Source: DASQDT01 sp036380435
GTDB taxonomy: Bacteria; Acidobacteriota; Blastocatellia; Pyrinomonadales; Pyrinomonadaceae
Assembly: GCA_036380435.1 (NCBI GenBank)
Contig: DASVES010000418.1
Coordinates: forward strand, 1 to 30,709
Length of the DNA: 30,709 bases
Reading direction: 5' to 3'
Of this stretch, positions 22,947 to 30,090 are shown piece after piece. Below the pieces are notes generated by a model. The model made no database searches. It saw only the letters and a program-made list of their open reading frames with translations, and had not been told where the DNA came from. A program made the position numbers and the translations under genes. Every line of letters begins with the position of its first letter. Position 1 is the stretch's first letter.

Positions 22947-23597
22947 ATGAAGTGGGCCGGCATCCATGTCACCGTGAAGAAAGAGGCCATTCCGGTCGGC
23001 CCATTAATCCTCTGTGGAATCCTCGCGGCGCTGTCAAATTGCTCGCCACGCCAGGCGAAAGACAGGGGCGTCGCTCAGGCCCCCGGCGGCGCCCTCCGCG
23101 GCAGGAACGCCGTGTTGGAATTGCCGCCGCAGGCGCGGGGGCTCGCGCTCCCCACCGAGGGCGACATGTGGGTCGTGGTAGTCAGCACGACCGCCGGCTT
23201 TTCAGGTGACGGGGCCGGCGGGGTGGCCATCACTTCGCAAGGGGGTGTGGCAGCCTGGCACCCGTCCACGGAGTACCGCCACCCTTGCCGCGCGGAGCTC
23301 GGGGGCGAAGCGGTGCGCGCCGTGGCGCAATCGACCACATCGGCAAGCCCGGAGCGATGGAGTGCGAGCTACGTTAACCCCGAGCGTCCGCAGGGGGTCG
23401 CCGACGACCTCGGGACGGAATTAGTCTTGTACCTGCGCAAGGCGAATGGCGTCGAGAAACACGTCAGCCGGTGGCACGAATCCGCCTCACACACCCGCCC
23501 GAAAGACCTGGCAGCGCTTCACGAGGCGGCCCTCAAGATTCAATCTCAAGTACTCGGCAGCTGCGTGGAACCCCCTCAAGGTTCTAAAGGCGGATGA
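22947..23597 (+). CDS. Putative lipoprotein downstream of the M4 peptidase
   Basis: 216 residues; the gene starts 15 bp after the peptidase stop, with GGGAAG before the ATG. A hydrophobic N-terminal segment (PLILCGILAALSNCSP) ends in an LSNC lipobox-like site with Cys32; Asn at -1 is atypical. The body contains GDMWVVVVSTTAGFSGDGAGG and a C-terminal helix, LAALHEAALKIQSQVLGSC. No family is recognised. Tight linkage to a secreted protease suggests an accessory, inhibitor or substrate role, which is inference only. Confidence 0.65.
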   Translation: MKWAGIHVTVKKEAIPVGPLILCGILAALSNCSPRQAKDRGVAQAPGGALRGRNAVLELPPQARGLALPTEGDMWVVVVSTTAGFSGDGAGGVAITSQGGVAAWHPSTEYRHPCRAELGGEAVRAVAQSTTSASPERWSASYVNPERPQGVADDLGTELVLYLRKANGVEKHVSRWHESASHTRPKDLAALHEAALKIQSQVLGSCVEPPQGSKGG

Positions 23598-23777
23598 AGG
23601 CCGTCGGCTCGCGGGTAGCGAGGCTGTTGGCAGCTACCGGCACCGCCAAAAGGCCGCACCCTGTAGCGAACGTCTGGAGGGTAGTGTCGCATGTGAACCC
23701 TTGTCCTGCTGGTTAGCACAAACTTTCCACCTTGGGCCCTTCGCACTTCAATTCGCTTCCGGCAATACTACGCGATT

Positions 23778-24752
23778 TCATTTTTTAGTACGCATCCCTA
23801 AAGAAGGGTGGCGCTTGCGCAGCACCCCTCTCAAATGTTCTTTGGTGACGTGTGTATATCGCTGAGTCGTGGCGATGGATGCGTGCCCGAGGAATTCCTG
23901 GACTATCCTGATGTCCACGCCGTTATGCAGGAGTAGCGTCGCCACCGTGTGACGCAGCATGTGCGGCGTCACATGCCGCTCTATCCCCGCCTCCTCCCGG
24001 AGCTGCGCGATGACGTTCGCGATACCTTGAGTCGTCAGGCGCTGGCCTGAGGAGTTCAGGAAGAGTGCCGGACTCCGCGTCTCAATCCGTGTCCTGACTT
24101 CTAGGTACTCCCGCTGGAGGCGTACCGTCTCCTCGTCAACCACTACGGCCAGCCGATCCCTGCCGCCTTTCCCTTTAACTCTGAAGACCGACTCCCTCAT
24201 GAAAAAGTCCTGAACGTCGAGGGATGACACTTCACCTACGCGTAAACCCGTCGCGAAAAGCAGATCGACCAGCGCCAGATTCCGGAGGGATCGGTATTCG
24301 GGGGACGACGCTCTAAAGGAGTCTAATCGGGCTGCCCCTTCGTTATTAAGAAAAGCCGTGGTGGAAGAATTATTCCTCTTGGCCTGTGAGAGGAGTTTCC
24401 GCATCTCACGCGCGCTGAGCGCCCGGGGCAGTTGTTCCACCCGCCCGTAGCTCAGCTTGACCCGCCAGAAGGGGGACTCCCGCAGCGAGCCCTTGCGCAC
24501 CCAGTAGGAGCAGAAGACTTTGAGGACAACCATCTTCCGGCGGATCGAAGTGGGCGAATACCCTCGCTGGTGGAGGTGTGCACACCAGCGCTCGATCAGA
24601 GCCCCGCTCACCGACTTCAGGAGAAGCTCCTCGCCGGCGAATACGTAGAACTGCGTCAGGTCTGAGCGGTACGCGGCCTTCGTCTTCTTCGTCCGCTCGT
24701 TAGTAGAGAAATACCCGCTGACAAACTTTGTGCACGCTTGGTTTAGTTGCAT
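23778..24752 (-). CDS. Tyrosine recombinase / phage-type integrase
   Basis: 324 residues from ATG 24752 (MQLNQACTKF), preceded by AAGG. A longer frame to 24950 adds residues that look non-protein. The N-terminal SAM-like DNA-binding domain (TKKTKAAYRSDLTQFYVFAG) and C-terminal catalytic domain are complete. Catalytic residues in this numbering are Arg171 (ATGLRVGEVSSL), Lys195 (VKGKGGRDR), His264 and Arg267 (HMLRHTVATLL), His290 (LGHASI) and Tyr299 (TQRYTHV). Its size resembles XerC/D and integron- or island-type recombinases. A dyad at 24982-25022 lies about 230 bp from its start. It may have mobilised neighbouring DNA; the partner site is unknown. Confidence 0.92.
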   Translation of the reverse strand: MQLNQACTKFVSGYFSTNERTKKTKAAYRSDLTQFYVFAGEELLLKSVSGALIERWCAHLHQRGYSPTSIRRKMVVLKVFCSYWVRKGSLRESPFWRVKLSYGRVEQLPRALSAREMRKLLSQAKRNNSSTTAFLNNEGAARLDSFRASSPEYRSLRNLALVDLLFATGLRVGEVSSLDVQDFFMRESVFRVKGKGGRDRLAVVVDEETVRLQREYLEVRTRIETRSPALFLNSSGQRLTTQGIANVIAQLREEAGIERHVTPHMLRHTVATLLLHNGVDIRIVQEFLGHASIATTQRYTHVTKEHLRGVLRKRHPSLGMRTKK

Positions 24753-24981
24753 ACCTTGTGCGCCAAATAGACACCGGCGATTCTTCTTTAGGATGGAAGA
24801 GCTTCCTGTGAGCTTTGAAAGAGGGTGGTAGGTGAAAATCTGGGGGAGTCTAACGGGGTAAGATTTTGATTTCAAGTGGCGGGCGCTCGCTGTATAATCC
24901 GGGCCACTCCGTTGGCACTCGCGTAAGCGAAGACCTGTGCCCTCATACAAGGTGGAACGCGCCAGCCATAAACACTAAATC

Positions 24982-25022
24982 AGTAAGGGGAAGCTTTCTT
25001 AATTAAGCGAAATCCCCTTACT
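24982..25022. promoter_or_regulatory. 10-bp inverted repeat between recombinase and membrane gene
   Basis: AGTAAGGGGA (24982-24991) and TCCCCTTACT (25013-25022) are perfect complements. Inside lies CTTAATTAAG (24998-25007), itself a perfect palindrome. The layout suits a recombinase core site with flanking arms, or a terminator or operator. Only position favours the first. Confidence 0.4.
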
Positions 25023-25035
25023 AGTTAACAACATA

Positions 25036-25054
25036 TGGATAACTAGGAATTATC
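25036..25054. promoter_or_regulatory. 19-bp dyad shared by two convergent genes, left copy
   Basis: TGGATAACTAGGAATTATC recurs exactly, inverted, at 26620-26638. Each copy lies just upstream of one of the two convergent genes. GATAA and TTATC make it an imperfect palindrome, as expected of an operator. Confidence 0.7.
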
Positions 25055-25076
25055 ACCAGCCTGAGGAGACTTTACT

Positions 25077-26090
25077 TTGGTTTCGGCTTGGCCGCACAGG
25101 ATCAGACCCAGGATCGGAATGACGATTGCCGTTGTTGTTGCGGTTGCGCGAGCGGCGGCGCTCGTCGTGGCTGCGTATTTCGATAATTCGCTGTGGCTAC
25201 CCGGCGAAGGGGTTGGGCTGTTCGAGCATCCAGGCGTACTGGCCATCGTGGTGGGCGACGCCGTTCTCTTCCTTTTGTGTGTGTACGCAAGTCGGATGAC
25301 GCGATCAGTGGGGAGACGGCTCCCGACAGATCGGCGACCCTTGGTTCAACGGTATTTCAGGCTGATCATACTTCGCAGTATCTTTGACAGGGGCGGAAGT
25401 TTCAGCAAGATGCTGTTGTTTCTGTCGGTGATCGGCGCACTCTCCCTTGTGAATCAGACTATACAGCTGACAGATGCCAGCGCCTATTACGGTCACGACA
25501 CCTTCGACAGTATCTTACATCGCCGAAGCTTCTGGGTGATGCGCGTGAATTTGTTCATATCATGGTGCATCATAATCCCACTGTTATCCAGTTATCTCAT
25601 CGCGCACACGAAGGCGATCCGGCTCTTCTTTAGAAGGTGCGATGGGCACGGCCTCGTTAAGTTCCAGCCCGGGCACCCCGATCAACATGGAGGCTTTACC
25701 TTCTTTGGCTGGCTCGACACCATCTACGCGATAGGTTTACTCACCGTACTCATTGAAGTGTTCTTATTAATCATTACCCATAGGCGAGTGACCGCCGGGA
25801 ATCTTTTCAGCTTGATGGGTATCACGGTTGGCGGCGTCTTAATCTCTGTTCTTTCAATTTATGAAGTAGTACGTGTTGTCAGGCGCCAAGAACGGCTACT
25901 CAAGATGGCGGCATTCGTGAGGACTGTCAGGGGCTCTCGCCAGTTAAGTCAGGATTACCTGGCGCTCGTCTACGATGCCAAGTTCAGTCCGTACAGCAGG
26001 ACCGCATTACGTCTTGCCGTCGCGCTCCGTGCCGCCGCCCTAATTCCTGTTGCGATCCGGGCGATGACGTACATCACCTCAAAGCTTTAA
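25077..26090 (+). CDS. Multi-pass membrane protein, unknown family
   Basis: 337 residues starting at TTG 25077, supported by GAGGAG about ten bases upstream. Hydrophobic segments include MTIAVVVAVARAAALVVAAY, VLAIVVGDAVLFLLCVY, LLFLSVIGALSLV, LFISWCIIIPLLSSYLI, YAIGLLTVLIEVFLLIIT and GITVGGVLISVLSIYEVV, so about six membrane spans. A polar loop contains KFQPGHPDQHGGFTFFG. No family is recognised. Its 3' end overlaps the convergent phosphatidyltransferase gene by 17 bp. The two genes share an identical upstream 19-bp site, which implies joint control and perhaps joint function in the membrane. Confidence 0.75.
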   Translation: MVSAWPHRIRPRIGMTIAVVVAVARAAALVVAAYFDNSLWLPGEGVGLFEHPGVLAIVVGDAVLFLLCVYASRMTRSVGRRLPTDRRPLVQRYFRLIILRSIFDRGGSFSKMLLFLSVIGALSLVNQTIQLTDASAYYGHDTFDSILHRRSFWVMRVNLFISWCIIIPLLSSYLIAHTKAIRLFFRRCDGHGLVKFQPGHPDQHGGFTFFGWLDTIYAIGLLTVLIEVFLLIITHRRVTAGNLFSLMGITVGGVLISVLSIYEVVRVVRRQERLLKMAAFVRTVRGSRQLSQDYLALVYDAKFSPYSRTALRLAVALRAAALIPVAIRAMTYITSKL

Positions 26091-26619
26091 CAAGAACATA
26101 CAGGCACAAGTACCCGAATGCGGTGGCGGCCGCAAGAATAGCCGACACGACCGTGGAGTTGTTTAATGAGGCTGGCAAGATCCCATAAGGCACCAGACAA
26201 CCGATGACAATTGCAAGGCGCACAACGCCCGCGTGTATAAGGACCAGTTTCCGAAATCCTGGTACAAGTTGGTCGAAATCACCAACGCCCACTCTAAAGG
26301 CATACAAGCAGATCTCTCGAAACGTGAAACTCCACACGAGAAACGAGCCAAGACCGTACTCGCGATCAAAGGCAATCACGGCGGCGATATAGAACGCGCG
26401 ATCTGCGACGCTGTCGAACAGCCAGCCTGTTACTGTCTTACCCGTAGTACGTCGCGCCAAGTACCCGTCCAAGTGGTCAGTGAATTGAGCAATCACTGCA
26501 ACAACGACGCTTGCGGTCAGCAGCGACCCTGGTTCTCGACGAAATAGTCCAACGAAGAGCAATGCCAGTGGCACCCGTACGAGGGACACAATGTTGCCTG
26601 GATTGAGGATCGCGCGCAC
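26074..26619 (-). CDS. CDP-alcohol phosphatidyltransferase family protein
   Basis: 181 residues from GTG 26619, with AGGA upstream. The family motif D-x2-DG-x2-AR-x8-G-x3-D-x3-D is complete: Asp48, Asp51, Gly52, Ala55, Arg56, Gly65, Asp69 and Asp73 within DHLDGYLARRTTGKTVTG and WLFDSVAD. Such enzymes move a phosphatidyl or diphosphoalcohol group from a CDP-alcohol to a second alcohol, as PgsA does in phosphatidylglycerol synthesis. N-terminal LNPGNIVSLVRVPLALLFV is typical. The acceptor cannot be told from sequence. The pairing with the unknown membrane protein is unusual, so it may be a second, specialised copy and not the housekeeping enzyme. Confidence 0.9.
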   Translation of the reverse strand: MRAILNPGNIVSLVRVPLALLFVGLFRREPGSLLTASVVVAVIAQFTDHLDGYLARRTTGKTVTGWLFDSVADRAFYIAAVIAFDREYGLGSFLVWSFTFREICLYAFRVGVGDFDQLVPGFRKLVLIHAGVVRLAIVIGCLVPYGILPASLNNSTVVSAILAAATAFGYLCLYVLVKALR

Positions 26620-26638
26620 GATAATTCCTAGTTATCCA
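26620..26638. promoter_or_regulatory. 19-bp dyad shared by two convergent genes, right copy
   Basis: GATAATTCCTAGTTATCCA is the exact complement of 25036-25054. It directly abuts the GTG start of the phosphatidyltransferase gene, so a bound protein would also block its ribosome-binding site. Confidence 0.7.
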
Positions 26639-26681
26639 AAATCCACTCAAAACTGTCAGTATCTCGAACCCAATAGGCAAA

Positions 26682-26715
26682 GCGGCGGGCGGCATCTCAT
26701 AATGCCGCCCGCCGC
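26682..26715. terminator. Perfect 14-bp GC-rich hairpin
   Basis: GCGGCGGGCGGCAT and its complement (26702-26715) enclose a six-base loop, followed by CTTTAACTTCTGACTCTTT on the plus strand. It lies upstream of a minus-strand gene, so it may insulate it. No plus-strand gene feeds into it. Confidence 0.55.
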
Positions 26716-26828
26716 CTTTAACTTCTGACTCTTTCCGTTGATCTTTACAAGGTTCTGCCCCGAATCTCTGGCTCGACGTATCTGTCGGCAGGGGAGACTT
26801 ACCCACTAGCGTCCAGTTCTTCTACCGG

Positions 26829-26858
26829 AAGGGTTCAATTCCGGCTCCTTCGTGAACC
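26829..26858 (+). repeat. Hairpin repeat with TCCGGCTCCTTCG loop, copy 2
   Basis: This matches copy 1 (20363-20395) at all but a few positions, including the loop. The two direct copies bracket 6.5 kb with the peptidase, lipoprotein, recombinase and membrane genes. From here to the XRE gene no coding region is convincing. Confidence 0.6.
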
Positions 26859-27365
26859 CAGATCAAGCTTACGGCAGAGTATGAGGATTGGTAGTGAGAA
26901 TGCCGATTTTCATAAGCAATTTTCGATAAATAAAACATTAAATAAGGCACTTGCGTAGTGGTTCAGTTTGAAAGCTGAATCGGAAAATCAGTAAAACGTT
27001 GCACGCATGAACGAACGTTGACTGTCAGGCAGGACGAGAGGATAATTTCGGCGCATTGGGGGTGATTTATGGAACAGAAGGTACTGAGAAGCAAGAAACA
27101 CATTTCCAAGCGACGGAATACGTTTAACTTTGCGTTCGCACCTAAGCAGGGCATTTCTAAAATTTTGTCTGATTAACGAATCCACCAGCGGGTTCAACAA
27201 AAAAGTGGGCAACTAAGCTCCAAGTTTGATATGTTGAGCACTCGGCATCTTTGACAATCAAGCGTCATTAGCATGCGCATTGAGGCCCAGCAGCACGGAT
27301 GATCTGTGCCACCCGCGGGGCAATGGTCGATAAAACCTCGGCGGGCCGAATCAGCGATGCAATAT

Positions 27366-27383
27366 TAAGTGCAATTGCACTTA
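27366..27383. promoter_or_regulatory. 18-bp perfect palindrome before the XRE gene
   Basis: TAAGTGCAATTGCACTTA is fully self-complementary and lies 47 bp before ATG 27430. It is a likely operator, perhaps for autoregulation by the XRE protein. Confidence 0.65.
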
Positions 27384-27402
27384 GGCGCAAATGTCCCATA
27401 CT

Positions 27403-27440
27403 GAAGTACCCATCAGGAGGAATCTCCTGATGGGTACTTC
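27403..27440 (+). promoter_or_regulatory. Perfect 17-bp hairpin hiding the XRE ribosome-binding site and start
   Basis: The arms 27403-27419 and 27424-27440 are exact complements around a GAAT loop. AGGAGG (27415-27420) and the ATG (27430-27432) both lie in it. In mRNA this would block translation initiation; in DNA it would also be an operator. If translation instead starts at ATG 27391, the hairpin is within the coding region. Confidence 0.7.
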
Positions 27441-27762
27441 GGCGAGAAGAAGACCACGGCATCTAGCAGAAAAACTGCTGCGGATCAGGCAGGCATTTGG
27501 CGATTCGCAGAATGGGCTGATAAGGCGCTTTGAGCTAACTGACGAGATTAATCAGTCTGATGTCTCTGCGTTCGAGCGTGGCACTCGCGAGCCACCGCTG
27601 TACGTTTTATTGAAATACTCGGAAGCTAGCCGTGTGTGGGTTAATGTCCTTATCGACGACAACATAGATTTACCGAAGAGACTACCTAGTAAAGATATGA
27701 GTAATGGCATTCGCGTCGCGCAACATGCACAGGCCAAAAAGAAGTTGCGGCACACGAGGTAA
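27430..27762 (+). CDS. XRE-family helix-turn-helix regulator
   Basis: 110 residues from ATG 27430 (MGTSARRRPRHLAEKLLRIRQAFG), chosen for AGGAGG nine bases upstream; ATG 27391 would add 13 residues. The HTH spans about residues 10-65, with LTDEINQSDVSAFERGTREPPLYVLLKYSEA, the recognition-helix region of this group. The conserved VNVLIDDNIDLPKRLP follows, then a basic tail. It likely represses its own gene through the 18-bp palindrome upstream, and translation may be controlled by the start-site hairpin. It sits at the edge of the Par/Rep backbone and could control it. Confidence 0.85.
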   Translation: MGTSARRRPRHLAEKLLRIRQAFGDSQNGLIRRFELTDEINQSDVSAFERGTREPPLYVLLKYSEASRVWVNVLIDDNIDLPKRLPSKDMSNGIRVAQHAQAKKKLRHTR

Positions 27763-27801
27763 TTCCCCAAGTCGAACACCCATAAACTCAAGGTGAGTTT
27801 T

Positions 27802-27830
27802 GTGTTCACTTCCGGCCCCTTTGTGTGCCC
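27802..27830 (+). repeat. Decayed copy 3 of the TCCGGC hairpin repeat
   Basis: It keeps TTCAC, TCCGGC, CCTT and GTG in order, but its stem is broken. It follows the XRE stop by 40 bp. Confidence 0.4.
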
Positions 27831-27846
27831 AATGAGTTAAAAAGGT

Positions 27847-27897
27847 AGAATATTGCCTATTCTAAATGTAATATCATCCCCTGTGTAACATCATCCC
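27847..27897. promoter_or_regulatory. Operator-like elements before the ParB-like gene
   Basis: AGAATA/TATTCT is a dyad with a 5-bp centre (27847-27863). TAATATCATCCC (27869-27880) and TAACATCATCCC (27886-27897) are direct repeats 17 bp apart. Both lie just before the TTG start and suit autoregulation of a partition or replication gene. Confidence 0.45.
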
Positions 27898-27919
27898 GAC
27901 TCGGAGTCGATATCAAACA

Positions 27920-28711
27920 TTGAGAGCCACAAGACGCCGACAGCGTAAAGCCGATTTGCTTGCCTCGCCGGCAGCAGTCCACTCCGTCATTGAGAAACTG
28001 CGCTTGGCGCTCCCCAACTTAATCCCACACAAAGACAAAGAGTTGGTGCGCCTACTCCGTGCTGCCAGGCACGCCCAGCGCTACCCCGCGACCGATACGA
28101 AGCGTGGACGCCCCGGTAGATGGAAGCGTGAGGATCTGCTCAGGGTGGCCGCACGCATGGGTGACATCTTGGACCGTGAAACATCCTCACACACCTCCTT
28201 CGCCAGCTTTGTCGATCATTACCTGCGGCTGATTGACTTCCCTTCCGACGTGATTGAGGTGCTTGAAAATGGAGATATAAACCTTTTTGAGGCTGAACAA
28301 CTGGCGCGCGTCACCGCCGAACGGCTCGGAGTTACGACCAGCCAAGCTAAACGCACACGTGCTGCGCTACTTGCCTCCCATTTGCAAACGAAAGCCTCGG
28401 GCGAGAAGCTTCGGCAGCGGGTCAATGAATTATTCCATACTTCATCGGCTGAAGCAGGAGAGACAAGCATTGAAAGCGCTGAATTGGCTACCGAACTGGA
28501 GGATTTAGAGGATTTCGACCCCTATGATTCTACACACCTCTTTTGGGAGCAGCTTAAGCAACTGGGCTTCGCCTTCAGGGAGATTCGGCGTGAGGATGTG
28601 ACGGATGAGGAGATCGAGGAGCTACTGAAAGCGAGCGAGCCGATTCTGGCGATCCTAGGTAGGATTCAGCGGCGCCGAGAGCAGACGAAAATTATCAAAG
28701 TGAAACTCTGA
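27920..28711 (+). CDS. ParB/RepB-like DNA-binding protein
   Basis: 263 residues from TTG 27920; no better start is seen, and the ribosome-binding site is weak (GGAG about 13 bases upstream). After a basic N-terminus (RATRRRQRKADLL), the centre has WKREDLLRVAARMGDIL and then FVDHYLRLIDFPSDVIEVLENG and INLFEAEQLARVTAERLGV. The latter is the helix-turn-helix pattern of ParB-like proteins. The C-terminal half is acidic (TELEDLEDFDPYDST), then helical with a basic end. There is no clear N-terminal CTPase motif (GxxR), so it is not a standard ParB. It converges on the Rep-like gene across the iteron region. Confidence 0.65.
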   Translation: MRATRRRQRKADLLASPAAVHSVIEKLRLALPNLIPHKDKELVRLLRAARHAQRYPATDTKRGRPGRWKREDLLRVAARMGDILDRETSSHTSFASFVDHYLRLIDFPSDVIEVLENGDINLFEAEQLARVTAERLGVTTSQAKRTRAALLASHLQTKASGEKLRQRVNELFHTSSAEAGETSIESAELATELEDLEDFDPYDSTHLFWEQLKQLGFAFREIRREDVTDEEIEELLKASEPILAILGRIQRRREQTKIIKVKL

Positions 28712-28718
28712 TCGGTGT

Positions 28719-28890
28719 CTGTTTAGTAAAACATGTGAAGATGGCCTAAAAATCGGCCTCCGTTTAGCAAAATATCTGAAGATTTTTGAGGAGCCGAAAT
28801 GCCCGTTATAAGTTATTGATTTATTTAGCTATTTGTTCAATTTACCCCTTTCACTGGTTTTACCCCCTGTTTAGTAAAAATTCTGAAGGT
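28719..28890 (+). other. Candidate replication origin: three 24-bp iterons and an AT-rich segment
   Basis: Iterons lie at 28719-28742, 28760-28783 and 28867-28890, with consensus CYGTTTAGYAAAA, two bases, then TSTGAAGRT (first base of the latter block T in all). Starts are 41 and 107 bp apart, close to whole helical turns. Between the last two is an AT-rich stretch (about 28800-28860) that could melt. The flanking genes encode ParB-like and Rep-like proteins, with ParA beyond. Confidence 0.65.
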
Positions 28891-28945
28891 TTACATAGGA
28901 GATGTGAAACGTAGCGTGGAACATCTTCTGGAGGGTCAATTCTGA

Positions 28946-29005
28946 AATGAGTAAGGGCATGAATCGGGACGGCGACGGCCGCAACAACTTGGGAGAAATC
29001 GAGTA
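28946..29005 (+). CDS. Possible 19-residue peptide with an EF-hand-like loop
   Basis: ATG 28946 opens MSKGMNRDGDGRNNLGEIE then TAA. GGAGG lies 12 bases upstream. DxDGDGxNNxxE-like spacing resembles a calcium loop or a dockerin fragment. It is too short to judge and may be chance or a remnant. Confidence 0.2.
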
Positions 29006-29024
29006 ACAACCTGCATCGCCTGAA

Positions 29025-30086
29025 TCAGCCTTCCGCCTTCCGTAAGTTGGCGTGCTGACACCGTGCCACTCCCTTCTCGAAGCCTTCCGGGTAGTAGTAG
29101 CCGGAGCCCTGACAGTCCGGGCACTTCTTCACGTCCACGCCGGCAGGCAGGGGCGATACTGCGGGCGCGCTCGCCTCCTCAGCCGCAAGCTGGCGGCGGT
29201 CCTTTTTGAACAAGCGTCGTCGCAGGTGCTCGGCCAAGAAGGCCGGCACACTTGAGACAGTTGTGCGCGCGGCCGCGATCCGCAACTCCGTCGCTAATAC
29301 CTCGGCCACCTCGCGCCATTGATTCGCTCCGGCACTTCTGCCCGTCAGTTCCCTTTCAACCTCGCGGAGCGCGGCGAAAGCCTCATCATCATCGCTCCGC
29401 TCAGTACTTGTCTTAAAAGAAGTCTTGGGCGAGACGGAACTATCAATAGATTCAATATTTACACCCTGACTAGTCTGACTAGTTTCTAGCCTGTCTAGTC
29501 CGTCTACTTTATGGGCATGGCTAGAAACACTACTCTGACTAGTCAGAGTAGTCAGAGTAGCGGAGGTTCTTTCCTCTGGTAGTAAAACAGTATATTCATT
29601 ACCCTCGTGTTCGCCGGCGATCTGACGAACCTGTAGCAAGCCAATGGTACAGAGGTGTGTGATGTTGGAGTCGAAAGTGACGCGTGCGCCGATGCCGGCT
29701 AACTTCATGAGTCTCGGTCGGGAGATACGCACTGCCCTCTTAGGAACAATGGCGCCGCGCGTCATTGAGTAGAGACATTGGTAAAGCTGGCTACTCTTGC
29801 CCTTGAATTCCCCGGCAGGGATGACTTCACGCGCCACGGAATTTGGAACCTTGGTGAAATCGCGCCTCGGCGAAATCTCAAACGCCGTATCTGGCTGACT
29901 ATCACTATGCCTAGTCAGACTGGTATGACTAGCAGGGGTAGTCTGAGTAGTCTGACTAGGCAGGGTCGGCTTGATGAGGTCGTCGTGTGGAAGGCGTAGG
30001 GCGGTAGGAACCTTCAAACCTAGCTTATGCTTGGGTTTAGGCACGCGCAGAACGCCCGCTGTCTTTTCTTTCAGTTCTGTCATCAT
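29025..30086 (-). CDS. Winged-helix Rep-like protein with Thr/Ser/Gln-rich linkers
   Basis: 353 residues from ATG 30086, 4 bp after the ParA stop, so co-transcribed with it. A winged-helix region spans about residues 75-170 (FTKVPNSVAREVIPAGEFKG, LMKLAGIGARVTFDSNITHL, GNEYTVLLPEE). It is flanked by low-complexity segments rich in TSQ and TLT. The C-terminus has KCPDCQGSGYYYPEGFEKG then ARCQH, a likely zinc-binding site. Position between parA and an iteron region suggests a replication initiator, though no catalytic or DnaA-like domain is present. A transcriptional regulator is the alternative. The two low-complexity stretches are encoded by CTAG-centred DNA repeats. Confidence 0.65.
   Translation of the reverse strand: MMTELKEKTAGVLRVPKPKHKLGLKVPTALRLPHDDLIKPTLPSQTTQTTPASHTSLTRHSDSQPDTAFEISPRRDFTKVPNSVAREVIPAGEFKGKSSQLYQCLYSMTRGAIVPKRAVRISRPRLMKLAGIGARVTFDSNITHLCTIGLLQVRQIAGEHEGNEYTVLLPEERTSATLTTLTSQSSVSSHAHKVDGLDRLETSQTSQGVNIESIDSSVSPKTSFKTSTERSDDDEAFAALREVERELTGRSAGANQWREVAEVLATELRIAAARTTVSSVPAFLAEHLRRRLFKKDRRQLAAEEASAPAVSPLPAGVDVKKCPDCQGSGYYYPEGFEKGVARCQHANLRKAEG
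29466..29960. repeat. CTGACTAGTCAG repeat arrays inside the Rep-like gene
   Basis: Array A is tandem CTGACTAGT (29466-29483), then CTAG at 29486 and 29495. Array B is TACTCTGACTAGTCAGAGTA (29531-29550), a perfect 20-bp palindrome, with AGTCAGAGT repeated at 29541 and 29550. Array C is CCTAGTCAGAC (29910-29920) paired with GTCTGACTAGG (29950-29960) and tandem AGTCTGAGT/AGTCTGACT (29940-29957). The 9-bp period keeps the reading frame. These may be binding sites embedded in coding DNA, as the lambda origin lies inside gene O. Confidence 0.6.
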
Positions 30087-30090
30087 TCAC

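Noticed and set aside
24753..24950. Extended N-terminus of the tyrosine recombinase
   Set aside because: The added residues do not resemble a recombinase, and ATG 24752 has a ribosome-binding site.
24982..25022. A dif/XerCD site
   Set aside because: The arms are 10-bp perfect repeats 21 bp apart, unlike the 11-6-11 layout of dif; kept only as an unassigned dyad.
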